DNA of 64,000 nucleotides from a virus, in IMG/VR virus record IMGVR_UViG_3300031576_000031, positions 1 through 64,000 of that record. The stretch is one strand, 5' to 3'. The position numbers and the translations under genes are program-made. The notes below the pieces were generated by a model. It ran no database searches, was not told the origin of the DNA, and saw only the letters and a program-made list of their open reading frames with translations. Shown here piece after piece: positions 15,333 through 21,699 of this stretch. Each line of letters starts with the position of its first letter. Position 1 is the first letter of the stretch.

Positions 15333-15955
15333 CAAACTTGATTCTGATTGGTAGAACGAGATTTCCAGAATCGTCAGGACTGAGGATTAACATGATGCCA
15401 TTTATCATAGGCGATAATAACTCCATACCTCAAGAATATAGGCAATATTGTTCTATGATTCAAGATTGTGGAGTTGAAACAGGGGAGCTTGGTAAGACTG
15501 GGTACCTCTCAATACAAGAATCTGTAGTAGAGGCAAACAAATACCAAAGACGGCCGGGAATACATACCGACGGTCACGGCGTTATAGGATGGGGATGGGG
15601 GAGGGGTGAGATCCCAAATGGGAAGAGAATAAGAGGTCTTTATATTGCATCCTCGGTAGAAAATTCATGTAGGGCGTGGGATATAGAAATCAATACCCCA
15701 GGTCCGATGGGAGACTGTGAGAGGTATAGAACTGAACTTGAGGAAGAAGAGGATATTGTAATGAGGTCCCATTATATCTATTGGCTGACCGATAGGTGTC
15801 CTCATGAGTCCTTACCAATGAAGAAGAGAGAGAATAGACAATGGTTCAGATTGGTAACGAGTGCAGTTGATATATGGTATCAGGATCATTCAACAAAGAA
15901 TAGACTGGGGATAAAGCCAGACTGTGAGGTAATCAGTGGGAATAAATTCTCCTAG
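15329..15955 (+). CDS. Putative 2OG-Fe(II) oxygenase-like protein
   Basis: A 208-residue protein with PGIHTDGHG (candidate H-x-D metal pair), CPHESLPM (distal histidine) and RQWFRLV (candidate 2OG-binding arginine), in the order expected for the double-stranded beta-helix oxygenases. These enzymes hydroxylate substrates using Fe(II), oxygen and 2-oxoglutarate. The upstream amber-interrupted gene has the same three landmarks but little overall identity, so they are distant relatives. Substrate unknown; nucleotide, DNA base or protein are all possible. ATGA coupling supports the start. Confidence 0.6.
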   Translation: MTNLILIGRTRFPESSGLRINMMPFIIGDNNSIPQEYRQYCSMIQDCGVETGELGKTGYLSIQESVVEANKYQRRPGIHTDGHGVIGWGWGRGEIPNGKRIRGLYIASSVENSCRAWDIEINTPGPMGDCERYRTELEEEEDIVMRSHYIYWLTDRCPHESLPMKKRENRQWFRLVTSAVDIWYQDHSTKNRLGIKPDCEVISGNKFS

Positions 15956-16118
15956 AACTAAACTATATCTCAAGAAGAAATGAGTATAAGTCCTTGTTAT
16001 ATAATGACTTACCCTGAATTATAGTAGAGATGTGAGGTTAGTACCGCCCTTACTACGTTCCCCAGTTGCAAAAATGAGACCCAGACTACTACCCTATCTC
16101 CTATTTACCACACCACTA

Positions 16119-16154
16119 TTGGCATGGAATTTGCACCTAGCAATCCTTATGCCA
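16119..16154. promoter_or_regulatory. Back-to-back sigma-54-like -24/-12 motifs
   Basis: On the plus strand TTGGCATGGAATTTGCA has GG and GC spaced as in sigma-54 promoters (TGGCAYG-N4-TTGC). On the minus strand TGGCATAAGGATTGC (16140-16154) has the same layout. They lie between convergent genes, so neither obviously drives a coding gene. They share the TGGCATA core with the elements near 20 kb and could instead be protein-binding sites. Confidence 0.35.
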
Positions 16155-16171
16155 TACCTAAACCCCCTACA

Positions 16172-16188
16172 ATTCGATTTAAGCCATT
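16172..16188 (+). repeat. Copy 2 of the dispersed element
   Basis: ATTCGATTTAAGCCATT, identical over 17 nt to the copy at 5793-5809. It lies in the gap between convergent transcription units and is followed by a short AAGCC/GGCTT inverted repeat. Confidence 0.7.
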
Positions 16189-16211
16189 TTAAGGCTTCAC
16201 CCCCTATCTAA

Positions 16212-16403
16212 CTACCCTTTCCCTACCAAAATGGCTAGAATCGCCTCCCAAGCGGTCCTATGGCCATTGTGGTTGGGCGTGACAGTACGCAAACGACGGG
16301 GATATGAGGAAGCATAGAGTATTACCCAAAGGTAACATAGGCTAGCAAGTATACCTAAAGATATAGTTATCATAGGGTTACTCCGTATCCAATGTATCAT
16401 CAT
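16212..16403 (-). CDS. Small membrane protein, 63 residues
   Basis: One hydrophobic helix near residues 11-30 (MITISLGILASLCYLWVILY), followed by a basic loop. It overlaps the upstream frame by 26 nt. The start site is weak. It would be the last gene of the leftward operon that begins at 19779. Confidence 0.5.
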   Translation of the reverse strand: MMIHWIRSNPMITISLGILASLCYLWVILYASSYPRRLRTVTPNHNGHRTAWEAILAILVGKG

Positions 16404-16536
16404 GCATTACAAGGGCTAGCATACCCTTGCGGAGTAAATCCACCAAGGGAGATTCCGGGTCTAGTTCCCTAAGCCGTAGGGCTAACTGGAGAAGGCGAGA
16501 GTCCAAATCAGGGACGTCTGAGGGGGAGTGTCTCAT
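16378..16536 (-). CDS. Small acidic protein, 52 residues
   Basis: The frame begins MRHSPSDVPDLDSRLLQ and is leucine-rich with alternating charge, probably helical. The leader contains GACAGAAAGGACGG, shared with the gene starting at 7705, and an AAAGGA binding site. The shared leader argues that the gene is real. Function unknown. Confidence 0.55.
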   Translation of the reverse strand: MRHSPSDVPDLDSRLLQLALRLRELDPESPLVDLLRKGMLALVMHDDTLDTE

Positions 16537-16747
16537 TCTCTACCGTCCTTTCTGTCAATTGTGTTCATCACACTAGTAAGACTACCCTATCCCTATCATC
16601 ATTACAAGGAAAATCGTCAAGAAAATCGTATGGAGCCGTAATGGGTTAGCCCTTGTATATGGGATACCTTATGGGTAAAAGTTTATAATGTCAAAACGCG
16701 GGACCTTTTACTGCTAAATGGTTTTGGGGATTTTGGGTCTAGTTCAA

Positions 16748-16897
16748 TCATTTTATGGGTGGTCCAGCACTGCGCACCAAGCCATTAAAGATTCTGAAGG
16801 GAGATAGCAATAGCAATCCCATTATTGCTATGAACCCTAGACCAGGGCACAGGAGTAGGAGAGCAGTAGTGGCGAGGAGGAGTTTAGGAGTGGACAT
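16748..16897 (-). CDS. Small hydrophobic membrane peptide, 49 residues
   Basis: Starts MSTPKLLLATTALLLLCPG and continues with a second hydrophobic stretch (IAIMGLLLLSPF), so it has one long or two short membrane helices. AAGAAAG precedes the ATG. A Cys in the first helix could suggest a lipobox, but the match is poor. The 210 nt downstream to 16537 hold only very short frames. Confidence 0.5.
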   Translation of the reverse strand: MSTPKLLLATTALLLLCPGLGFIAIMGLLLLSPFRIFNGLVRSAGPPIK

Positions 16898-16941
16898 ATG
16901 TTACTTTCTTTATACATACATACATGCTAGACTGTCTAAAG

Positions 16942-16960
16942 TAGGGGTAAACCCCCCCTA
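16942..16960 (-). terminator. G/C-run hairpin after the Gp88-like gene
   Basis: AGGGG and CCCCT arms separated by a short loop, just 3' of the Gp88-like stop on the minus strand. There is no U-run, so termination is uncertain. Confidence 0.3.
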
Positions 16961-16968
16961 GCTTGATT

Positions 16969-17652
16969 TCAAGGCGATTTCTCTTCCTCCCCTTGCTTCC
17001 CCAACCCCATAGCCAAATCCCTTTCCAAGTACTTCTTTTGCGCCACAGTTAGCGATCTAGCCCCATGGTAGGCTAGCCCTATCCTAGTCAAACCCTCCAG
17101 GGCAGGCCTATCCGATAGAGTACCATTGATGTATCCCTCAGTCCTAAGTGCTTCGATATCGGGAAATACTCTTGCGTGACTCCGGGAGGAATCAATCAGA
17201 GAATCCCAAATCCCCCCCATACTTTGCGTAATGGAGAAATTTCCCGGTAGTCTATCAAAGCAAAGTTTAAGTGATTTAGTGTAGGCGTAGAATCGAATTC
17301 TTGGTAGGGTACTTGCGACGTACACCCACGCATCAAGGTATTCTTGACTAAAAAAGTCCCCGGAATCATGTATCCGTACAATGGATACTTTCCTCATTGC
17401 TTGTAGGTCCGCTATAGCATATTGCGCGAACCTAACCGGACTATCCTTAGCAATCGCAAGGTTGAATTCCCTTGATGCTTTGACATTTGGCATAACGTAT
17501 CGGCCTTGACGGGCGTAGCAGTATCCCGCACAGGCCCCGGCCCCGGGACACGTCACAAATCCATCGGAGGAACGGTAGGCCGGGATTCCGAATGATACGC
17601 TTCGGGCCATCTTGCTAACCTTGATATTGTCCCTACTCCATTTCAGATACAT
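16969..17652 (-). CDS. Phage Gp88-like protein
   Basis: A 227-residue protein matching the phage gene-88 family by pattern: CPGAGACAGYCYARQG near residues 35-50 and VRIHDSGDFFSQEYLDAW near 91-110. The conserved cysteines suggest a metal or Fe-S site, and the family is known from many phages without an established activity. It overlaps a DnaJ-type zinc-finger gene by 20 nt and lies in the same leftward operon as DUF932, a pairing seen in small-gene regions of other phages. Confidence 0.75.
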   Translation of the reverse strand: MYLKWSRDNIKVSKMARSVSFGIPAYRSSDGFVTCPGAGACAGYCYARQGRYVMPNVKASREFNLAIAKDSPVRFAQYAIADLQAMRKVSIVRIHDSGDFFSQEYLDAWVYVASTLPRIRFYAYTKSLKLCFDRLPGNFSITQSMGGIWDSLIDSSRSHARVFPDIEALRTEGYINGTLSDRPALEGLTRIGLAYHGARSLTVAQKKYLERDLAMGLGKQGEEEKSP

Positions 17653-17788
17653 TTAGCACCTTGCTTTCAATCTTACCCGTTCCCCTGCACGTTTGGCATT
17701 CAAGGATACGTAGGTTCCATTTCTTTAGTGGGTCCGGGCGGAGAATAATCCCGCAACCGTTGCAGTCTGGACATTTCCCTTTTGACAT
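17633..17788 (-). CDS. DnaJ-type zinc-finger microprotein, 51 residues
   Basis: The frame begins MSKGKCPDCNGCGIIL and has a second motif CQTCRGTGKI about 25 residues later. The CxxCxGxG pair binds zinc in DnaJ and many small phage proteins. AAGGA lies upstream of the ATG. It overlaps the Gp88-like start by 20 nt. Similar microproteins occur at 41269-41448 and, truncated, at 8591-8686. Confidence 0.65.
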   Translation of the reverse strand: MSKGKCPDCNGCGIILRPDPLKKWNLRILECQTCRGTGKIESKVLNVSEME

Positions 17789-17800
17789 ATGATCCTTCCT

Positions 17801-18370
17801 TCAATGTGCGACCGGAACGTACTCTCCGGCAAGATGCCTCTCAATCAGAGAATCAATACTCTCCAATTGCGTCTTGCGTTCTGCGATTTCTTCCCGGAGT
17901 TTTGCTTCGATCTTCGGACGCAATGCCTTTCTTGCTTCCTCCCGGAGCTTGTCGATAGGTTTCAATCCATCCCCCCAACGTGCAAGAATGAAAGTCTTTC
18001 CAGGATTGTATTGCGAATTATTGACATGGCCCACAAGTACCGGGTCCGGGTCTCGCATACGCTTGTGCCAAACTTCAATCAATCCGCAAAAGTCCCGGGC
18101 ATGTGAAACGACTTGCAGAATACGTATCGGGAGAATCCCCCCGGAATACTCGTTAACATTCGTACGGGTAGGGAAAAGCGTAAGATAGATCGCTTGGTCC
18201 CCGGCCGTCATTTCGGGATAGGGGAATCGCTTTCTCTCACCGTCTTTCGGTTCCTGCACAAGCTCCTTTTGTCCCTTCAAATCGAGCTTGTCAATCAAAG
18301 CAATCGCTTCCGACTCAATCTCCGGAGTGATGGTATCCGTCTCTTCAATCTCGTACGTTTCAATTTCCAT
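17801..18370 (-). CDS. Hypothetical 189-residue protein
   Basis: An acidic N-terminus (MEIETYEIEETDTITPEIE) precedes a mixed domain containing DQAIYLTLFPTRTN and a C-terminal coiled-coil region (KIEAKLREEIAERKTQLESI). No family was recognised. The base composition is richer in G+C than the core genes, as in its operon neighbours. Confidence 0.65.
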   Translation of the reverse strand: MEIETYEIEETDTITPEIESEAIALIDKLDLKGQKELVQEPKDGERKRFPYPEMTAGDQAIYLTLFPTRTNVNEYSGGILPIRILQVVSHARDFCGLIEVWHKRMRDPDPVLVGHVNNSQYNPGKTFILARWGDGLKPIDKLREEARKALRPKIEAKLREEIAERKTQLESIDSLIERHLAGEYVPVAH

Positions 18371-18385
18371 ATCTCACCTTAAAAT

Positions 18386-18655
18386 TCATTCGCACGAAGA
18401 AAACCGGGCCCAGGAAACAACGTATAGTTTGTCGCCTAGCGCCATGATAGATGAATCACGCATACCGTACCCGTCAGCGGAACGTCCAATACTCCGGGCT
18501 ATCTCTGCTATATCAATCGACCCGGAGGAAAAGATAGTAGACCCTGCACGGAGGATTACTACTTCCTTGACTTCGTTTTCGGACAAGGGTTCATCGGTAT
18601 GACAGAGAATTTCCGAACCGTCCTTTAGTTTTCTCGGATAGGCGGTCCAAGCCAT
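18386..18655 (-). CDS. Hypothetical 89-residue protein
   Basis: The ATG at 18655 (MAWTAYPRKLKDG) was chosen because GGGGGA lies 6 nt upstream. That site is also the right arm of a hairpin, so its translation could be regulated. The sequence is mixed alpha-beta (VVILRAGSTIF, DKLYVVSWARF). No family was recognised. Confidence 0.65.
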   Translation of the reverse strand: MAWTAYPRKLKDGSEILCHTDEPLSENEVKEVVILRAGSTIFSSGSIDIAEIARSIGRSADGYGMRDSSIMALGDKLYVVSWARFSSCE

Positions 18656-18661
18656 ATGATT

Positions 18662-18702
18662 CCCCCTTAAATGGGGGAGTGTAGCTACAAGCCACACTCC
18701 CC
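18662..18702 (-). promoter_or_regulatory. Mutually exclusive hairpins over a ribosome binding site
   Basis: Read on the minus strand, GGGGAGTGT (18702-18694) can pair with ACACTCCCC (18682-18674), 9 bp. The C-run inside that second arm can instead pair with the GGGGG (18666-18662) that forms the ribosome binding site of the gene starting at 18655. The two structures share the C-run and cannot coexist, which is the layout of a translational or transcriptional switch. Confidence 0.4.
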
Positions 18703-18722
18703 GGAACACGGAAGGGAATTGA

Positions 18723-19631
18723 CTAGACGTTAGCAACCTCCAGGGCGCGCGACCAAGCTTTAGCCTTTAGGAGTGCACCGCTACCAAGCATACTAGACTT
18801 CAAACGAGATTCCGCTTGTCTGACACTATCTTCCCCTGCACCCCGGCTTGCGCGAAAATGGTCCACATATTCCGTTACAGCATTGAACGCCCCCCACAAA
18901 GTTCCCTTGACTCCGGGGATTTCCGAACCCTTCCCGGAGTCAACCAAGGTCAGAATCTCCGCCCGGTTACTCTTGGCCCGGGTCGAATCGGCAACGCCAA
19001 AAACGGAATCTAGATACGTTCCGACCTTGGCCGAATCCAGTCTAGTCTCTACAAGTCGGCCCGCCATCGGGAGTAAATCATCATAGTACTTGCGCACCAA
19101 ACCAAGGATACGGCCAACTTCCTCTAGTTTGCGGTCCGTATCTCCGCTATGGCGGATGGATACAATATTAGTTTTCGCGCCAAGGGACGCAAGGAAGCTA
19201 TTGTAACAGATAATCCTAATGGGTGTCATCGAAATTGAATGAGGGGGCGAACCGTCAAAGCTATTGTACAGAGTGAAATTCTGACGGAGCGTATCTCCGT
19301 CAAGCCCGGGAATCTCGATAGTTTCCGGGAGCGTAAGCTGTACGAAGGATTGAGCGCCCAGACCGAAACTTCCCGCGCGTTCCGGGAACGCCCCTTCGCG
19401 CAAGAATTGATTCACAATGTCAAATCCGTCAATGTTGTTAATGGGGGAATACCTATCCCCCATAACGGACAGTACATCCCCGGTATCCCCCCGAACCACG
19501 GCCGAAAATCCTTCAACCGGGAGTCTTGCGCCCCCCAAAAAAATCGGTTCCTTCCCGGCCGTGAATCCGATTCCGCCCTTGTCCAAAATTTCGGACAAAC
19601 TCTTAGACCCGGACACGTCATGACTACTCAT
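18723..19631 (-). CDS. DUF932 phage/plasmid-like protein
   Basis: A 302-residue protein starting MSSHDVSGSKSLSEIL. The ATG was chosen for AAAGGGG upstream. It has the DUF932 pattern: a VVRGDTGDVLSVMGDRYSPI segment in the N-terminal half, FTLYNSFDGSPPHSISMTPIRI in the centre, then IICYNSF, and a late LWGAFNAVTEYVDHF segment. The family is common in phages and plasmids, and its biochemical role is not established. It is the second gene of the leftward operon controlled from the 19.8-20.1 kb region. Confidence 0.8.
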   Translation of the reverse strand: MSSHDVSGSKSLSEILDKGGIGFTAGKEPIFLGGARLPVEGFSAVVRGDTGDVLSVMGDRYSPINNIDGFDIVNQFLREGAFPERAGSFGLGAQSFVQLTLPETIEIPGLDGDTLRQNFTLYNSFDGSPPHSISMTPIRIICYNSFLASLGAKTNIVSIRHSGDTDRKLEEVGRILGLVRKYYDDLLPMAGRLVETRLDSAKVGTYLDSVFGVADSTRAKSNRAEILTLVDSGKGSEIPGVKGTLWGAFNAVTEYVDHFRASRGAGEDSVRQAESRLKSSMLGSGALLKAKAWSRALEVANV

Positions 19632-19653
19632 ATCAATCCCCTTTCCTCGAACG

Positions 19654-19779
19654 CTACAGTATCTCCCACATCCCCGGAACACCCGGGGATAAAACGCTAT
19701 CGATATCGGTCCCGGACCAAATGACCGTTACCCGGACGATATCAAGGACGTCCGCAATCGTCGTCTCATCGGTTCTCAT
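19654..19779 (-). CDS. Small protein, 41 residues, first gene of the leftward operon
   Basis: Begins MRTDETTIADVLDIVRVTV and ends MWEIL. The leader AAAGGGGATTGA is nearly the same as that of the next gene, which supports both starts. No family was recognised. Confidence 0.5.
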   Translation of the reverse strand: MRTDETTIADVLDIVRVTVIWSGTDIDSVLSPGVPGMWEIL

Positions 19780-19872
19780 CGTCAATCCCCTTTCCATCTA
19801 CTCATGAGACTATCACATAGGCCGGATATGTCAAATAATCGTCCGCCCATTCGTATTGCCCATTACGCCTAT

Positions 19873-19891
19873 CCCATGGGTCCGCCATGGG
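19873..19891. promoter_or_regulatory. Perfect 7-bp inverted repeat in the operon leader
   Basis: CCCATGG-GTCCG-CCATGGG lies between the minus-strand sigma-54-like motif and the first gene of the leftward operon, in its predicted 5' UTR. It could be an operator or an RNA hairpin. Confidence 0.45.
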
Positions 19892-19925
19892 CGGGCGTCG
19901 AAGTAGGCGGAGATATAGATAGGTT

Positions 19926-19940
19926 GCAAAGCGTATGCCA
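19926..19940 (-). promoter_or_regulatory. Sigma-54-like motif facing the DUF932 operon
   Basis: On the minus strand TGGCATACGCTTTGC has the -24 GG and -12 GC at the right spacing. It lies about 150 nt upstream of the first gene of the leftward operon and is identical over 15 nt to the plus-strand motif at 19996-20010. Confidence 0.4.
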
Positions 19941-19995
19941 TATTCCCGGCCGATTTCAGTCTAGCAAGTCATATGCAAATTGTTGCATACTTCAA

Positions 19996-20062
19996 TGGCA
20001 TACGCTTTGCTTGTGTTTTTGTGGCATACGGATTGCCTAGCTTGATTGGCACGCCAATTGCT
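19996..20062 (+). promoter_or_regulatory. Three tandem sigma-54-like motifs
   Basis: TGGCATACGCTTTGC (19996), TGGCATACGGATTGC (20022) and TTGGCACGCCAATTGCT (20046) repeat at about 26-bp spacing. The third is a full match to the classical consensus TTGGCACG-N4-TTGCW. They point toward the plus-strand genes from 20.46 kb on. The even spacing is also what one would expect of iterons or tandem repressor sites. Confidence 0.45.
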
Positions 20063-20118
20063 ACAGCAAATCCCGTGCCAGAGGAAGTGTAGTAAATTTC
20101 CCACGTCTCATTTTTCCT

Positions 20119-20187
20119 ACGCCAAATTTTCTTGGCGTTGTAAATTTACCACAGTGGTAAAAATGAGACTGTTACCAAAAGGTAACA
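20119..20187. promoter_or_regulatory. Three consecutive perfect inverted repeats
   Basis: ACGCCAA-N6-TTGGCGT (20119-20138), TTTACCAC-A-GTGGTAAA (20145-20161) and TGTTACC-AAAA-GGTAACA (20170-20187) follow each other in under 70 nt. Different sequences suggest different binding proteins or RNA hairpins. They sit inside the divergent control region. Confidence 0.55.
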
Positions 20188-20207
20188 TTATCATTACTTC
20201 GCCGGTA
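20187..20207 (+). repeat. 21-bp direct repeat, copy A
   Basis: The sequence from ATTATCATTAC to CTTCGCCGGTA recurs exactly at 20737-20757, 550 bp downstream. The flanks differ, so this is a discrete element rather than a recent large duplication. Confidence 0.8.
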
Positions 20208-20286
20208 CCCTGTTGGTACAAGGCGGATGTTACTGTATTTCCAGGATTCCAAGGAAGTGATACTATACTATTGGCGGAATGGCATA

Positions 20287-20323
20287 AACTGTTACAAAAA
20301 CTAGGGTACTTTTTGTAACAGTT
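20287..20323. promoter_or_regulatory. 14-bp perfect inverted repeat
   Basis: AACTGTTACAAAAA and TTTTTGTAACAGTT flank a 9-nt spacer. It shares TGTTAC with the repeat at 20170-20187. As DNA it looks like a dimeric operator; as RNA it is a stable hairpin whose right arm begins with Us. Confidence 0.6.
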
Positions 20324-20354
20324 AGGGGATTGATATCATTTTGTCAAGTTTTTA

Positions 20355-20384
20355 TGTAAGAAAACTCGACATGTTTTTCTTACA
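20355..20384. promoter_or_regulatory. 10-bp perfect inverted repeat
   Basis: TGTAAGAAAA and TTTTCTTACA flank a 10-nt spacer, about 80-110 nt before the start of the first plus-strand gene. It closes the run of inverted repeats in the control region. Confidence 0.55.
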
Positions 20385-20461
20385 AGCCACAATTGGTAAA
20401 CAAATTATTAGTAACGCTTGGCGTTATGCCCCGTCTAACTCGTATCTTTAAGGGACTAGTC

Positions 20462-20671
20462 GTGACAAAAGCAAATGGGACCAAGAAGGCTCTCCAGCCT
20501 ATCATCGTTGGACAGCATAGTAGAATTCAAATCTTGCGGGATGTTTATAAGAAGTTAAATGATATGCACGCCTATGCTTCAATTGAGAATATCGAAACGA
20601 TTCCCTCGTTCAGACAAGTATTGAAGAATGACATTGAATCACTCATCGATTATATCGAGAGGCTCCTCTAA
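20462..20671 (+). CDS. Hypothetical 69-residue protein
   Basis: The GTG start has AAGGGA 6 nt upstream; an ATG at 20427 in the same frame lacks a site. The sequence is helical (RIQILRDVYKKLNDMHAYAS, then SLIDYIERLL). It is the first gene right of the control region. No family was recognised. Confidence 0.5.
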   Translation: MTKANGTKKALQPIIVGQHSRIQILRDVYKKLNDMHAYASIENIETIPSFRQVLKNDIESLIDYIERLL

Positions 20672-20736
20672 AATTACCCCAAGAATTTGACCAAGTGAAA
20701 TTGAGTATGTCGAGTATGACCCATGGGGGCGCTAGG

Positions 20737-20757
20737 ATTATCATTACTTCGCCGGTA
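20737..20757 (+). repeat. 21-bp direct repeat, copy B
   Basis: Exact second copy of the element at 20187-20207, here 27 nt before the start of the amber-interrupted ORF and just upstream of its AGGAGG site. Confidence 0.8.
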
Positions 20758-20783
20758 TGGATGATACAGGAGGATTGAGACAA

Positions 20784-20978
20784 ATGAAATGGATCAGACA
20801 CGAGCACGCGCATGAACTTGCGGAACTTTAGGCGGTACTTGAAAATAGGTACGATACAAATGGTCACCCTAAAGCTGGGAAACTTTTTGATCTTGCTTGG
20901 AAATACGGACATTCCGAGGGTGAGAGTGGAATTGAAAACTTCTACTGCGAGTTGATACAATTAATCCAATGGGATTGA
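20784..20978 (+). pseudogene. Small conserved phage ORF with an in-frame amber codon
   Basis: An ATG with AGGAGG upstream reads MKWIRHEHAHELAEL, then TAG (20829-20831), then stays open for 48 codons to TGA. The downstream part, YDTNGHPKAGKLFDLAWKYG followed by HSEG, resembles a small phage family with an HPK..LF.LAW.YGHS signature, so the codon interrupts a real gene. Glutamine fits the site, suggesting CAG to TAG. Its leader (GGAGGATTGAGACAAATGA) nearly repeats that of the gene at 21112. Confidence 0.6.
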
Positions 20979-21111
20979 CTCTGTTCATTATTAGTGAACG
21001 GTACTAAAACAGTGAACAAGAACCTTACATTTTATGTAATATTGGTGCAATAACAAGTCGTAACATTACATCAACACCGTCGTCTTATGCTCGTTAGGAG
21101 GATTGATACAA

Positions 21112-21402
21112 ATGACTAAAAAGATGAAGATTGAGTACGCTATTGATATCACAGCAGATGATATCAAAAGGGGTATTAAGAAAAGTTCCTTATCTTGTCC
21201 GCTAGCAAGAGCAATATACCGCGAGATTGGTTGTTGTAAGCCGATAGTTCATGCTCAGAGGGCGTATATCTACAGAGATACTTTCAATATCAATGACGCA
21301 GGACGAGACTTCATCCAGCAGTTTGACAAGGGTAAGAAAGTAAAGCCGATCACGGTAAAGTTGCTTAAAATCACAAAGATTTTGAAGAAGAGTGGGCTAT
21401 GA
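21112..21402 (+). CDS. Hypothetical 96-residue phage protein
   Basis: The ATG was chosen for TAGGAGG upstream. It contains DDIKRGIKKSSLSCPLARAI, a pattern of small phage proteins that carry a conserved CPxAxAI segment, then a beta-rich region and a basic tail. Function unknown. Confidence 0.6.
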   Translation: MTKKMKIEYAIDITADDIKRGIKKSSLSCPLARAIYREIGCCKPIVHAQRAYIYRDTFNINDAGRDFIQQFDKGKKVKPITVKLLKITKILKKSGL

Positions 21403-21620
21403 GCCCACATAACGAAGTTAGGCGATACATTTATTCCATTACGGCAATGGTTAACAATCTGAATAAGCTATGGGATTCTTATCCAGTCCATGAGAAAGAT
21501 GGTCTTGAGAAGTCAGAAATGATCTTAAAGGATATATTAATTAGTATTCGTGGGATACACAATACCTTTAAGCAGGGTATTGACCAGATCATTCTAGGAC
21601 TCGATAGGAACCAATCCTAG
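21399..21620 (+). CDS. Hypothetical 73-residue helical protein
   Basis: ATGA overlap with the upstream gene. Almost entirely helical with a four-helix or coiled-coil pattern (VNNLNKLWDSYPVHEKDGLE). Last gene of the plus-strand block. No family was recognised. Confidence 0.6.
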   Translation: MSPHNEVRRYIYSITAMVNNLNKLWDSYPVHEKDGLEKSEMILKDILISIRGIHNTFKQGIDQIILGLDRNQS

Positions 21621-21665
21621 CCATTTTTAATAGCGGATGGTACTTTGATAGCCTTTTGGTGTGAA

Positions 21666-21688
21666 AATGTCTTAAATCGAATCCTACG
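21666..21688 (-). repeat. Copy 3 of the dispersed element, inverted
   Basis: On the minus strand CGTAGGATTCGATTTAAG followed by ACATT, matching 22 of 23 positions of copy 1. It lies in the gap between the convergent plus block and the ADP-ribosyltransferase-like gene. Confidence 0.75.
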
Positions 21689-21699
21689 GGGTCCTAGCC

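Noticed and set aside
16755-16961. Plus-strand 68-residue ORF
   Set aside because: It is antisense to the hydrophobic 49-residue frame, has no binding site and an Arg/Ser-rich composition.
16119-20062. CRISPR-like array from the recurrent TGGCATA motifs
   Set aside because: The repeats are short, unevenly placed, occur on both strands and have no uniform spacers.
19804-20318. Plus-strand ORFs of 78 and 90 residues in the control region
   Set aside because: They cover inverted repeats and promoter-like motifs, have no binding sites and no protein-like pattern.
14390-20978. Genome-wide amber recoding (TAG read as Gln) as explanation for the two interrupted genes
   Set aside because: TAG ends several intact genes (stops at 10530, 12344, 13581 and dnaB), and no suppressor tRNA was seen in the window.
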